Part shown: piece by piece, positions 33,509-41,534 of the stretch
Position numbering within the stretch: position 1 is the stretch's first letter
How the letters are laid out: each line of letters opens with the position of its first letter
Translations under genes and position numbers: made by a program
The notes under the pieces: model-generated
Told to the model about the DNA's origin: nothing
The model's input: only the letters and a program-made list of their open reading frames with translations
The model's database searches: none
Assembly (NCBI GenBank): GCA_040755695.1
Contig: JBFMAK010000002.1
Location: forward strand, 205,767-269,766
DNA from: Candidatus Diapherotrites archaeon
GTDB lineage: Archaea > Iainarchaeota > Iainarchaeia > Iainarchaeales > 1-14-0-10-31-34
Length of the DNA: 64,000 bases
Direction: 5' to 3'

Positions 33509-34990
33509 TTATTTCTCTGGCCTCATGAAGGGGAATAAGATTACGTCCCTTATTGAGGCAGAATTTGTTAAGAGCATTGTTAAACGATCAATTCCAAGCC
33601 CTAAGCCTGAGACTGGGGGCATGCCGTACTCTAGTGCGCGCAGGAAATCCAAATCCATTCTCTCAGCCTCAAAGTCTCCTCCTTTAAAGAAGTCTTCTGC
33701 TTTCCTCCAGTACTCTTTCAGCTTTTCAGGATTGTTTTCTTCAGAATAAGAAAGACCTAATTCTATGCCGTCAACTATTGGCTCAAAGGCTTCAGCGAGC
33801 CTTTCATTGCCCCTCTTTGTTTTTGCAAGGCCAAAAACCTCTTTAGGATAATCATAAATAATTGTCGGCTGAACCAACTGAGGCTGGACTTTTTCCTCGA
33901 AGATTTTCATTGCAGTTTCTCCGATGCCCTCAAATTTTGCTGTTTCAATCCCGAGCGCTGAAGCTTTTTCTTTTGCTTCTTCCAGTGAATTGATTTTCTC
34001 CCAGTCAATTCCAGCATATTTTTTGACTGCTTCAGTGAAGGTAATTTTATTCCATGGGGCCTTCAATTCAATGCTTTTCCCTTCGTGCTCAATCCTCGTT
34101 TTGCCTAAAAGCTTTTTTGCAGTGAAAGAAATCATTTCCTCGCATACCCTCATGTTTTCGGTATAATCAGCGAAAGCCCACATTGTTTCCATTTGCAGGA
34201 ATTCAGGGTTGTGGGTTCTGTCAATTCCTTCGTTCCTGAAGTCTTTAGAGAACTCAAATATTTTTTCATAGCCTCCAACAATAAGCCTTTTTAGGTAGAG
34301 TTCATTTGAAATCCTCATGTAAACCTTAATCTTTAATTCGTTCAGCAGTGACTCAAAAGGCCTTGCCCTTGCGCCGCCGTAGATTGGCTGGAGTATTGGG
34401 GTTTCAACTTCAGTGTATCCTTCCTTATTCAGAAATTCTCTTATTGATTGAACAATAAGGTTTCTTTTAATGAAGGTTTCTTTCACTTCCCTGTTCACGA
34501 TAAGGTCGACATATCTCTGTCTGTACCTTAGCTCCTTGTCTTGGAGGCCATGCCATTTCTCTGGCAGAACCTCAATCGATTTTGTGAGCAGATTCAGTTT
34601 TTTTGCGAGTATTGTCAGCTCGCCTTTCTTTGTCTTGAATACTGTGCCTTCAATCCCAATTATGTCTCCTATATCCAGGTGCTTGAACAATTTCATTTCT
34701 TTTTCTGCTAGCACTCCTTCTCGAGCGCAGAACTGTATTTTTCCTTTTTCGTCTATAAGGTCTCCAAAAGCAAGTTTCCCAAAGCTTCTTAATGAAATAA
34801 TTCTGCCTGCAATTTTGTAAGAGGGCTTCTTTAATTCTTTTCCCGCCTTTATTGAGCCGTGCTTTTCATGCACTTCCGAGGTAAAAGAGTTTTTCTCGTA
34901 TTCATACTCATAGGGATTGAAGCCTAATTCAATTACTGCCTGAAGGTTTCTTTCCTTGCTTTTCCTTAAGTCGCTTATATTTTCCTGCAT
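33509..34990 (-). CDS. lysS: Lysyl-tRNA synthetase, class II
   Basis: Charges tRNA-Lys. The N-terminal anticodon-binding OB domain (AGRIISLRSFGKLAFGDLIDEKGKIQFC) precedes the class II core: RNLIVQSIREFLNKEGYTEVETPILQ (motif 1), FEFSKDFRNEGIDRTHNPEF (motif 2) and GLGLGIDRLTMLLTNSASIRDVILFP (motif 3). Many archaea use the class I enzyme instead, so the class II form is informative. ATG at 34990 preferred over TTG at 34996. Confidence 0.95.
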   Translation of the reverse strand: MQENISDLRKSKERNLQAVIELGFNPYEYEYEKNSFTSEVHEKHGSIKAGKELKKPSYKIAGRIISLRSFGKLAFGDLIDEKGKIQFCAREGVLAEKEMKLFKHLDIGDIIGIEGTVFKTKKGELTILAKKLNLLTKSIEVLPEKWHGLQDKELRYRQRYVDLIVNREVKETFIKRNLIVQSIREFLNKEGYTEVETPILQPIYGGARARPFESLLNELKIKVYMRISNELYLKRLIVGGYEKIFEFSKDFRNEGIDRTHNPEFLQMETMWAFADYTENMRVCEEMISFTAKKLLGKTRIEHEGKSIELKAPWNKITFTEAVKKYAGIDWEKINSLEEAKEKASALGIETAKFEGIGETAMKIFEEKVQPQLVQPTIIYDYPKEVFGLAKTKRGNERLAEAFEPIVDGIELGLSYSEENNPEKLKEYWRKAEDFFKGGDFEAERMDLDFLRALEYGMPPVSGLGLGIDRLTMLLTNSASIRDVILFPFMRPEK

Positions 34991-35022
34991 AAACAATATT
35001 ATGGAAAAAAGAAATAAAAAGC

Positions 35023-35775
35023 TCAGCCTTCCTTGTACACTTCTTCCAATGGGTGGACCTTAATTCCTTTGGCTGTAATGGTTAAAGGATGCAAGTCCTC
35101 TGAATGCTTTGTGGCCCTAAGTTTTCTTATGTGCAATGTCCTGTTTGTGCCGCCCCCGCCAATTCCAGAATAATGCAATACTATTACTCCGTCCACAACG
35201 TATTCTTCTACCTCGTACCTGCCAAAGCGGTTTGCTCCTTCCTGCACTTCTGAAGTGAGCAGTGAGGTTACACCTATTCTCATCAGCATGTAACTTAATT
35301 TGAGTATTGCTTTTCTTACTTCGTTCTCGTCATTGAAATTGAATCCCAAAGCAGGAATGGAGTCTATTACAACCCTTTTTGCTCCAATCCTTTTTGTCAC
35401 CCTCATTATCTCCAAAAGCAGTTTGTCCAAGTCAAAGCCTGTCATTGGAAGGCTGAATTCCTCTTCTGAGGGCATGCCTATCCTTGCAACGCTGCCGTCA
35501 ATTATGTGAACTAAATTTTTTTCTTCTAACTTCCTTAAGTCCCAGCCGAACTGCATTACATCTTCCCTGATCAAATTAGGCCTTTCATCCATAGTAACGT
35601 AAATTCCAGGCTCATTATATTTTGCTGCGCCCTCGTGAATGAACTGCATGCAGAAAATTGTTTTTCCTGTGCCGCAGGCTCCAGTGACAAGAATTGTCCT
35701 CCCTTCAGGGAAGCCTCCGCCAATCAATTCATCTAGTCCTATTACCCCAGATTTGATCCTGTTCATTTTTTTCAC
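35023..35775 (-). CDS. KaiC-like RecA-superfamily ATPase
   Basis: A single-domain 250-residue KaiC-type ATPase. Start GVIGLDELIGGGFPEGRTILVTGACGTGKTIF has Walker A (GACGTGKT); VVIDSIPALGF is Walker B; TSLLTSEVQEG is the RecA-like sensor region; and RTLHIRKLRATKHSEDLHPLTI is the typical KaiC-domain end. Such proteins are common in archaea, often in signal transduction or linked to flagella or DNA repair; the role here is not known. It is on the same strand as lysS and the RelA/SpoT gene. Confidence 0.88.
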   Translation of the reverse strand: MKKMNRIKSGVIGLDELIGGGFPEGRTILVTGACGTGKTIFCMQFIHEGAAKYNEPGIYVTMDERPNLIREDVMQFGWDLRKLEEKNLVHIIDGSVARIGMPSEEEFSLPMTGFDLDKLLLEIMRVTKRIGAKRVVIDSIPALGFNFNDENEVRKAILKLSYMLMRIGVTSLLTSEVQEGANRFGRYEVEEYVVDGVIVLHYSGIGGGGTNRTLHIRKLRATKHSEDLHPLTITAKGIKVHPLEEVYKEG

Positions 35776-35837
35776 TCTCTTGTTTTAATTTCAATGATAA
35801 TATTATGCTCTTACATAATATAAATTTTGCTCTTTTT

Positions 35838-37730
35838 TCAGCTCCTTTTTATTTTTTTTACCCCTTTTATAGAGTAAATTTTTTGAATTAATTTCTCTGC
35901 ATCTTTTGAATTCCTGAATATTATTTGAAAAGAGCATTCGATTTCATTGTTTGGCTCAGTGCTTGTGCTTGTTGAAATAATCTTTAACCCAAATTTTTTT
36001 ATTGCATTCAATAAGTCAATCAAGAGGTCTGGCCTGTCAACTGCCCTTATCTTTATTTCTGACTGGCATTCCTTTTCTGGAACATAATTCCAGTCAATTT
36101 TTATTTCATTCATTTTTTTTCTTAATCCGGCAACGTTAATGCAGTCTTTCTTATGCACGCTGATCTTTCTCTTTGTTGTCTGAAATGCGATTATCTCATT
36201 CCCAGGCAATGGATTACAGCACTTGCTTATCCTTATTGCCTCAACCATTTTTTTGGGCAATTTTAATTCCTTTTTCTTTCTTTCAGCCAAAGGCTCAAGC
36301 TTGAGCAACTGCATTATCTTGCTTTTGGCTTTTTGTGTAACGCTGTAATTAAGCCAGTTCCTTTTTGCAGTAGGCTTCTTTGAGGCAATCACTTCCACAG
36401 TGTCCCCGTCCTGCAGCGTGTAATTCAATGGAACAATTTTTTGGTTTACTTTTGCCCTCACAATCCTTTCCCCTAAACCTGAATGTATGGCGAAAGCAAA
36501 ATCTATTGGGGTTGAATTCTTCGGGAGCTCCACAACCTCTGATTTTGGGGTTAAAACAAAAACCTTGTCTGCCTCAAAGCCTAGCCTCATTGAATCCATT
36601 AATTCTTTTGCCCTGCCGCTAGAGTGCAGCCATTCCATCAACTGTCTTCCCCATACAAGCTTTCTATCGAAGTCCTTGTCTTTTGCTTCTTCCTTGTAAA
36701 TCCAGTGGGATGGAGTGCCTTGTTCTGCCATTGAATGCATTTCCCTTGTCCTTATCTGAACCTCAAAGACTTGCCCTCCATTATTTTTTACTATTGAATG
36801 GATTGACTGGTAGCCATTAGGCTTTGGCTTTGCAATATAGTCATCAAAACTGTCAGGCAAAGGCTCAAAGGTTGAGTGAATTAATCCTAAGACGATATAG
36901 CAGTCTTTTATTGAATTGCAGATGATTCTTACTGCAAGCAGGTCATAGATTTCATCAAAGCTTTTTCCTTTTTTTGACATTTTCTGGTAGATGCTGTAAA
37001 AGCTTTTCACTCTGCCAATAATTGAAGCCCTAATCCTTTGTTTTCTTAATTGTTCCTCTATTTCTTTTATTATGTTTTTCAGTTTCCTTTCTCTTGCAGG
37101 CCTTTTTTCCTTCACTAATTCTTTTATTTTATTGTAATTTTTTTTGTCCAATCCCTTAAAGCTTAAGTCTTCCAACTCCCATTTAATGTCAGTGAGCCCT
37201 AACTTATGGCAGATTGGAACATAAATGTTCTGGGTTTCTTTTGCTGCGTCTTCTCTTTCTTTTTCTTCCAGGTATTCAATTGAGCGCAGGCTATCAAGCC
37301 TGTCAGCAATCTTTATTATAAGCACCCTGATGTCTTTTGCTGTTGCAAGCACTAACTTGCTTAAGGTATTGTAATCAATTTTGTTTTTGTTTTTGTCAAT
37401 AAGGGAATTGATTTTTGTGAATCCCTCAATAAGCTCTTCCAGCCCTGAACCGAATTCTCTTTGGAGTTCAGTTTGGTTCATTTTTCCTTTATAGATTACA
37501 TTATGAAGGAGGGCAGCAGCAACTGATTCTTCGTATAATCCTAATTCAGAGACAATAAAAGCAGTGTTAAGCAAATGCTGCGAGAAATCCTGCCCTGCAA
37601 GATTCTTTTCTCCAGCATAAAGCCTTTCAGCAAAACCGTGGGCCTTCCTTATTATGGAGGCATCTGCCTTTGGCTTTAATTCAATTGTCTTGGAAATAAT
37701 GTCATCAATAGAATACTGTTTGACTTCCAC
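35838..37730 (-). CDS. Long RelA/SpoT homologue, likely (p)ppGpp synthetase
   Basis: All domains of a bacterial long RSH, in order. HD-type hydrolase ~20-170: HLLNTA and ALLHNVIYKG (HD replaced by HN, ED lost). Synthetase ~215-370: RVKSFYSIYQKM, IYDLLAVRII, KPKPNGYQSIH and VFEVQIRTREMHSMAEQG, with the Asp and Glu of the active site present. TGS ~385-450: DKVFVLTPKSEVVELP. Cys motif ~505-530 (ISKCCNPLPGNEI) and a C-terminal ACT domain. So synthesis seems intact and hydrolysis doubtful, as in RelA. Long RSHs are rare in archaea; gene transfer from bacteria is likely. It sits 2.7 kb from the purine genes, whose enzymes are alarmone targets in bacteria. Confidence 0.92.
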   Translation of the reverse strand: MEVKQYSIDDIISKTIELKPKADASIIRKAHGFAERLYAGEKNLAGQDFSQHLLNTAFIVSELGLYEESVAAALLHNVIYKGKMNQTELQREFGSGLEELIEGFTKINSLIDKNKNKIDYNTLSKLVLATAKDIRVLIIKIADRLDSLRSIEYLEEKEREDAAKETQNIYVPICHKLGLTDIKWELEDLSFKGLDKKNYNKIKELVKEKRPARERKLKNIIKEIEEQLRKQRIRASIIGRVKSFYSIYQKMSKKGKSFDEIYDLLAVRIICNSIKDCYIVLGLIHSTFEPLPDSFDDYIAKPKPNGYQSIHSIVKNNGGQVFEVQIRTREMHSMAEQGTPSHWIYKEEAKDKDFDRKLVWGRQLMEWLHSSGRAKELMDSMRLGFEADKVFVLTPKSEVVELPKNSTPIDFAFAIHSGLGERIVRAKVNQKIVPLNYTLQDGDTVEVIASKKPTAKRNWLNYSVTQKAKSKIMQLLKLEPLAERKKKELKLPKKMVEAIRISKCCNPLPGNEIIAFQTTKRKISVHKKDCINVAGLRKKMNEIKIDWNYVPEKECQSEIKIRAVDRPDLLIDLLNAIKKFGLKIISTSTSTEPNNEIECSFQIIFRNSKDAEKLIQKIYSIKGVKKIKRS

Positions 37731-37795
37731 TTAACCCCTAATAAACTATTAATTGCAAATGATTTTAAGGCTTTTTACATTTAAAATTAAATCAA

Positions 37796-38464
37796 ATGAA
37801 ACAACCAATTCTTTTCATAAACTTCAAAACCTACCGAGAGGGCACTGGAAGCAAGGCATTAAAGCTTGCGGGGATTGCAGAAACCCAATCAAAAAAATTC
37901 AATAAAACAATTGTACTTGTCGCACAGACAGCAGACATAAGGATGATTGCCTCAAAAGTCTCCCTGCCAGCATTTTCACAGCACACTGACCTAATCTCTT
38001 TTGGCGCCAGCACAGGATTCATTCTCCCCGAAGCAGTAAGAGAGGCAGGAGCAATTGGAACAGTATTGAATCACGCAGAACACAAGCTTTCGGACAAAGA
38101 GCTCAAGAAATGCATTGATAGAGCAAAAGAATCAGGGTTAATTGTAATGGCTTGCGCTGAAAGCATTTCAAGAGCAGAAAAGATTGCTTCAATGAATCCG
38201 GATTTAATTGCAATCGAGCCCCCCAAACTCATTGGGGGGAAGGTCTCTGTCTCCACAGCAAAGCCTTCTCTGATCACCAATTCAATTAAAGCTATTCATA
38301 AAATAAAAAAGATTCCAGTGATTGCAGGCGCAGGCATAAAGAAAAAAGAAGATGTAGAAAAAGCAATAGAATTGGGCTGCAAGGGCGTTTTTGTCTCTTC
38401 AGGCATAGTGAAAGCACCAAACCAGAAGACTGCAATAAAAGAAATGCTTGAAGGAATGCAGTAA
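37796..38464 (+). CDS. tpiA: Triosephosphate isomerase, archaeal type
   Basis: Interconverts dihydroxyacetone phosphate and glyceraldehyde 3-phosphate. LFINFKTYREGTG has the substrate-binding Asn and Lys; GTVLNHAEHKLS has the catalytic His; DLIAIEPPKLIGG the catalytic Glu; and VIAGAGIKKKEDV with GVFVSSGIVKA binds phosphate. The short 222-residue length is that of the tetrameric archaeal enzyme. It also provides the precursor to glycerol 1-phosphate for ether lipids. Confidence 0.95.
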   Translation: MKQPILFINFKTYREGTGSKALKLAGIAETQSKKFNKTIVLVAQTADIRMIASKVSLPAFSQHTDLISFGASTGFILPEAVREAGAIGTVLNHAEHKLSDKELKKCIDRAKESGLIVMACAESISRAEKIASMNPDLIAIEPPKLIGGKVSVSTAKPSLITNSIKAIHKIKKIPVIAGAGIKKKEDVEKAIELGCKGVFVSSGIVKAPNQKTAIKEMLEGMQ

Positions 38465-38490
38465 AACACAAATTTTTAAGGTTTTTTTAA

Positions 38491-39687
38491 ATGTACCAAT
38501 TCAATTCAATTAAAGAAATTATTGGAGACTTGAAAAAAGGCAAAATGATAATACTTGTTGACGATAAAGACAGAGAAAATGAAGGAGACCTAATTTTTGC
38601 GTCCCAGCACAGTAACCCAGAAAAAATAAATTTCCTTGCAAGGCACTGCAGAGGCTTAATCTGCACCCCAATTACAAAAGAGAAGGCTGAAAAACTCAAA
38701 CTAAAAAAAATGACCAAAGAAAGTACAAACAGGTTTGGAAGCAATTTCACTGTATCTGTTGATGCAAGAAAAGGCATTACCACAGGCATAAGTGCCTTTG
38801 ACAGGAATAAGACAATAAAAGTTTTATGCAATTCAAGCAACCCAAAAGAATTGGTTGAACCCGGCCACATTTTCCCCTTGATTGCAGTTGAAGGGGGCAC
38901 CCTCCAGAGGGCAGGCCATACAGAAGCAGCAATTGATTTAATGAGAGCAGCCGGCCTAAAGCCCTGTGCTGTAATCTGCGAGATAATGAAAGAAAACGGA
39001 GAGATGGCCAGAGTTCCAGAACTAATGGAATTCAAGGAAAAATTCGGCTTAAAAATAGGCACAATAAAAGACTTGATTGAATACAGAATGAGTTTCGAGA
39101 GCCTTGTAGAAAAAATAACTGAAGCCTTACTTCCAACAAAATTTGGTGAATTCAAGATAATTGCCTTCAAAGACAAAATTTATGGCGAGGAATATATTGC
39201 ATTAATCAAAGGCAAAGTAAAGGGGAAAAAGAATGTTTTGGTGAGAGCCCACAGCGGCTGCATTACTGGTGAAACATTCCATTCACTCAGATGCGACTGC
39301 GGCTTCCAATTAGACAATGCAATGAAAATGATTCAAAGAGAAGGTCTTGGTGTAATACTTTACATAGAGCACCACGAAGGCAGGGGAATTGGATTGCTCA
39401 ACAAACTGAATGCTTACGCCCTGCAAGACAAAGGCCTTGACACAGTGGAAGCAAACAAAAAACTAGGATTCAAAGCAGACTTAAGAGAATACGGCTTTGG
39501 AGCTCAAGTGCTCTCAAAATTAGGTTTAAGTTCAATAAGGCTTATCACCAACAACCCCCAAAAAATAATTGGCTTGGAAGGATACGGCCTTAAAGTAACA
39601 CAAATAATTCCCTTGCGATCAAAACCAACAAAATACAACAGGAAATACCTTAAAACAAAAAAAGAAAAACTAGGCCACAAACTATAA
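38491..39687 (+). CDS. ribBA: Bifunctional 3,4-dihydroxybutanone 4-phosphate synthase / GTP cyclohydrolase II
   Basis: Two fused riboflavin enzymes. RibB half (1-~200): [35 protein letters not shown]-like TTGISAFDR and GHIFPLIA with [10 protein letters not shown]. RibA half (~205-398): [17 protein letters not shown] with the three zinc Cys, [15 protein letters not shown], and [13 protein letters not shown]. Archaea typically have separate RibB and a type III GTP cyclohydrolase, so this bacterial/plant-style fusion points to lateral origin. It supplies flavin needed by UbiX/UbiD and type 2 IPP isomerase. Confidence 0.95.
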   Translation: MYQFNSIKEIIGDLKKGKMIILVDDKDRENEGDLIFASQHSNPEKINFLARHCRGLICTPITKEKAEKLKLKKMTKESTNRFGSNFTVSVDARKGITTGISAFDRNKTIKVLCNSSNPKELVEPGHIFPLIAVEGGTLQRAGHTEAAIDLMRAAGLKPCAVICEIMKENGEMARVPELMEFKEKFGLKIGTIKDLIEYRMSFESLVEKITEALLPTKFGEFKIIAFKDKIYGEEYIALIKGKVKGKKNVLVRAHSGCITGETFHSLRCDCGFQLDNAMKMIQREGLGVILYIEHHEGRGIGLLNKLNAYALQDKGLDTVEANKKLGFKADLREYGFGAQVLSKLGLSSIRLITNNPQKIIGLEGYGLKVTQIIPLRSKPTKYNRKYLKTKKEKLGHKL

Positions 39688-39703
39688 ACATTTTTTATGA
39701 AAT

Positions 39704-40096
39704 TCACTCGAATTTAATGAATTCAACTTTCAGGGAGAAGTTTTCTTTTGCTGTTCCCTCTACCAGAGTGCCCTGCCATAACTGGTTTCCTATCAAAACA
39801 GAAACATGAAGGTCTCCAATGCATACCTCTGGACCCAAAGAGAATTTGCCTGAAGCCTTGCTTACAGGAATGCCCTTAAGATTTTTTGCTTTATATGAAT
39901 TCTTCCAGAAACAGTTCATGAAACCCTCCTTTATTATTCCATTGCACTCAATTACCTTGCACTGGTGAATCTTGTTTTCAAGGAGAGCCTGCTTTAAGGA
40001 AGAAAGAATGTCTTCTCCCTCGCTCAAGACAATAGTAAGGTGCTGTATTGAGCTCTTTTCTCTGAAGAATTGCGATTGAAGCTGTTCCCCCATCAT
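39704..40096 (-). CDS. PPC/DUF296-domain protein, second paralogue
   Basis: About 130 residues: HLTIVLSEGEDILSSLKQALLENKIHQCKVIECNGII, then GPEVCIGDLHVSVLIGNQLWQGTLVEGTA. The order of elements matches the DUF296 protein at 17995-18366 (EILSGFKKAL.. / ENNVQKCRII), but the GDGHKMLGG segment there is GNQLWQGTL here, so the metal-site His/Gly pattern seems lost. Function is unknown. Convergent with ribBA, 16 nt apart. Confidence 0.7.
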   Translation of the reverse strand: MMGEQLQSQFFREKSSIQHLTIVLSEGEDILSSLKQALLENKIHQCKVIECNGIIKEGFMNCFWKNSYKAKNLKGIPVSKASGKFSLGPEVCIGDLHVSVLIGNQLWQGTLVEGTAKENFSLKVEFIKFE

Positions 40097-40197
40097 AAAG
40101 GAAGCCTTAGTGCAATTAATATAACAAAAAATAATTTAAAATGATGTCAGAAAAATAAAAAAAAGAAATAGAAAAATAAAAAATTAAATTAAAATTA

Positions 40198-40239
40198 TTT
40201 CAAAGTAAGCTTTGAAAAATTTCAAGCAAAGCTTGAAAT
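40198..40239. terminator. Two tandem hairpins, probable terminator
   Basis: TTTCAAAGTAAGCTTTGAAA (8-bp arms) at 40198-40217 is followed directly by ATTTCAAGCAAAGCTTGAAAT (9-bp arms) at 40219-40239. They lie just beyond the stop of the minus-strand membrane protein gene, in an A/T-run-rich spacer (40100-40197) that has no gene. A very similar pair is at 54842-54883. The position suits transcription termination or RNA 3' protection. Confidence 0.5.
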
Positions 40240-40592
40240 TACTTCACTGAAGCAATTTTCTTTATTGCAAGCAATGAAACAATTACTGCTGCTGGAGCCA
40301 CGAAAACGCCGATGTATGAAAGTATCTGTGCTATTATTATGCCAATCTTAGGGATGTACTGCCAGCCGATAGCGCTTGTAGCCATCAAAGCAATTGTTGC
40401 CACAAGGAATGTGACTGTCTCTTTCTCTGTAATGTTAAGCAGGCCAACTATTATTCCCAGAATGACAAGCACTATGACAATCCAGTAGCCTATATCTGCG
40501 CCGAACGGAAAAAAGTAGCCACCTATCCCTGCCAGAACTGCAATTATTACTCCTAAAATGAATGCATAGCTTCCTATCTCTTGCAAATCCAT
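40239..40592 (-). CDS. Four-helix membrane protein, unknown
   Basis: A 117-residue protein with four hydrophobic segments at about residues 10-28, 33-54, 61-79 and 85-112 and little else (DLQEIGSYAFILGVIIAVL, WIVIVLVILGIIVGLL). No functional motif is present. Its leader contains GGGGGAAAA-type purines just before the ATG (plus-strand TTTTCCCCCC). The SRP RNA gene lies about 140 nt upstream on the same strand. Confidence 0.7.
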   Translation of the reverse strand: MDLQEIGSYAFILGVIIAVLAGIGGYFFPFGADIGYWIVIVLVILGIIVGLLNITEKETVTFLVATIALMATSAIGWQYIPKIGIIIAQILSYIGVFVAPAAVIVSLLAIKKIASVK

Positions 40593-40728
40593 TAGCTTTT
40601 CCCCCCTTTAATTTTAATCTAAAAATAACAAAAAACATTAAGTAGTAAGAGCAAACTGAATTTAATGTTTTGCCTTTTCCTTTCACCAATCAACGAACTT
40701 TCCTGTTTAATTCAGGCTTAAAAAAAGT

Positions 40729-40999
40729 GTGGGCTGCCTGGAATCGAATCGGCTGATAGCTTTAAAGCTTTCTTGCTTTTTTCTTGCTTCCGTTAACCCA
40801 AAAGCATTAAATTATAAAGCCACCGTTGCTTTCTTCCAAACCTGGCGGGTTCACTCCATACTTTAATCTCATGGGGCAGAAGGTCATGGATTAAAACAAG
40901 GGCTTAAAGCTTGAGCGCAATCCTCAGCCAAGCTTTTAGATCCCTGCATGAAGCGGATTTCAGGCTACAGAGGACCGCTGACCCTCCAATCTAGCCCAC
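40729..40999 (-). ncRNA. 7S signal recognition particle RNA
   Basis: About 271 nt on the minus strand. The 5' end GTGGGCTAGATTGGAGGG and 3' end CAGCCCAC pair to form the archaeal helix 1. GTCCTCTGTAGCCTGAAATCC matches the Alu-domain start of archaeal SRP RNAs. Near the middle-right, GTGAACCCGCCAGG, GGAAG and AGCAACGG form helix 8, the SRP54 binding site with the GGAA-type tetraloop. TATA-like AT-rich sequence is upstream (41000-41024 on plus) and a T-rich tract follows the 3' end. It targets exported and membrane proteins, of which this window has many. Confidence 0.93.
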
Positions 41000-41024
41000 A
41001 AAAAATTATTGAATGAAAGGCTTT

Positions 41025-41534
41025 TTATTTATTAGCTGAAAGTGCTCCAGGGCACGCCCCTACATTGCAGTCGCAGTTGCCGTCACAGGCAGCAAAATTA
41101 TTGTCTTCACTGCATCCAATTTCTTGTTCACTGCAATAGCAACTGTTTATGTCACAATGAATGCTCCCGCATTTTGGTTGGTCTGCAAAAATGCAGTTCT
41201 CAGGGTTTTTGGGGTCGCAAGTGCCAAGGACAGCAAGGTTATACAACCCGTACAAAGAATAAGCAAGGCTTGCAAACATTATTATAACAAAAATCCAGGA
41301 AATTACAGAGAAGTTCTTGTACACAAATCTTCCCAAGGCTTTATTCCTTTTTGCAAGGCCGCCTGAAATCTTCATCTGCATTTTTTTGTCGAAAGAGGTG
41401 TTGCATTTCCTTAAGGTTGCCATGCGGAAAACGCAATTGAATGATTCTTTTGCGTAGCCTCTGTATTTTGCCAAAAATAACCCTAAGAATCCAAATATGA
41501 CCATGGCAATAATGCAGAATACCATAAAAATCAT
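41025..41534 (-). CDS. Membrane protein with Cys-rich external tail
   Basis: A 169-residue protein: first membrane helix at ~1-24 (MVFCIIAMVIFGFLGLFLA), a basic loop with two Cys, a second helix at ~78-100 (WIFVIIMFASLAYSLYGLYNL), then a ~65-residue tail with 11 Cys (for example CDINSCYCSEQEIGC and CDGNCDCNVGAC). Topology places the tail outside. No family is recognised. The start codon overlaps the stop of the triple-thioredoxin gene (ATGA), so the two are co-translated and probably act together in extracytoplasmic thiol chemistry. Confidence 0.7.
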   Translation of the reverse strand: MIFMVFCIIAMVIFGFLGLFLAKYRGYAKESFNCVFRMATLRKCNTSFDKKMQMKISGGLAKRNKALGRFVYKNFSVISWIFVIIMFASLAYSLYGLYNLAVLGTCDPKNPENCIFADQPKCGSIHCDINSCYCSEQEIGCSEDNNFAACDGNCDCNVGACPGALSANK

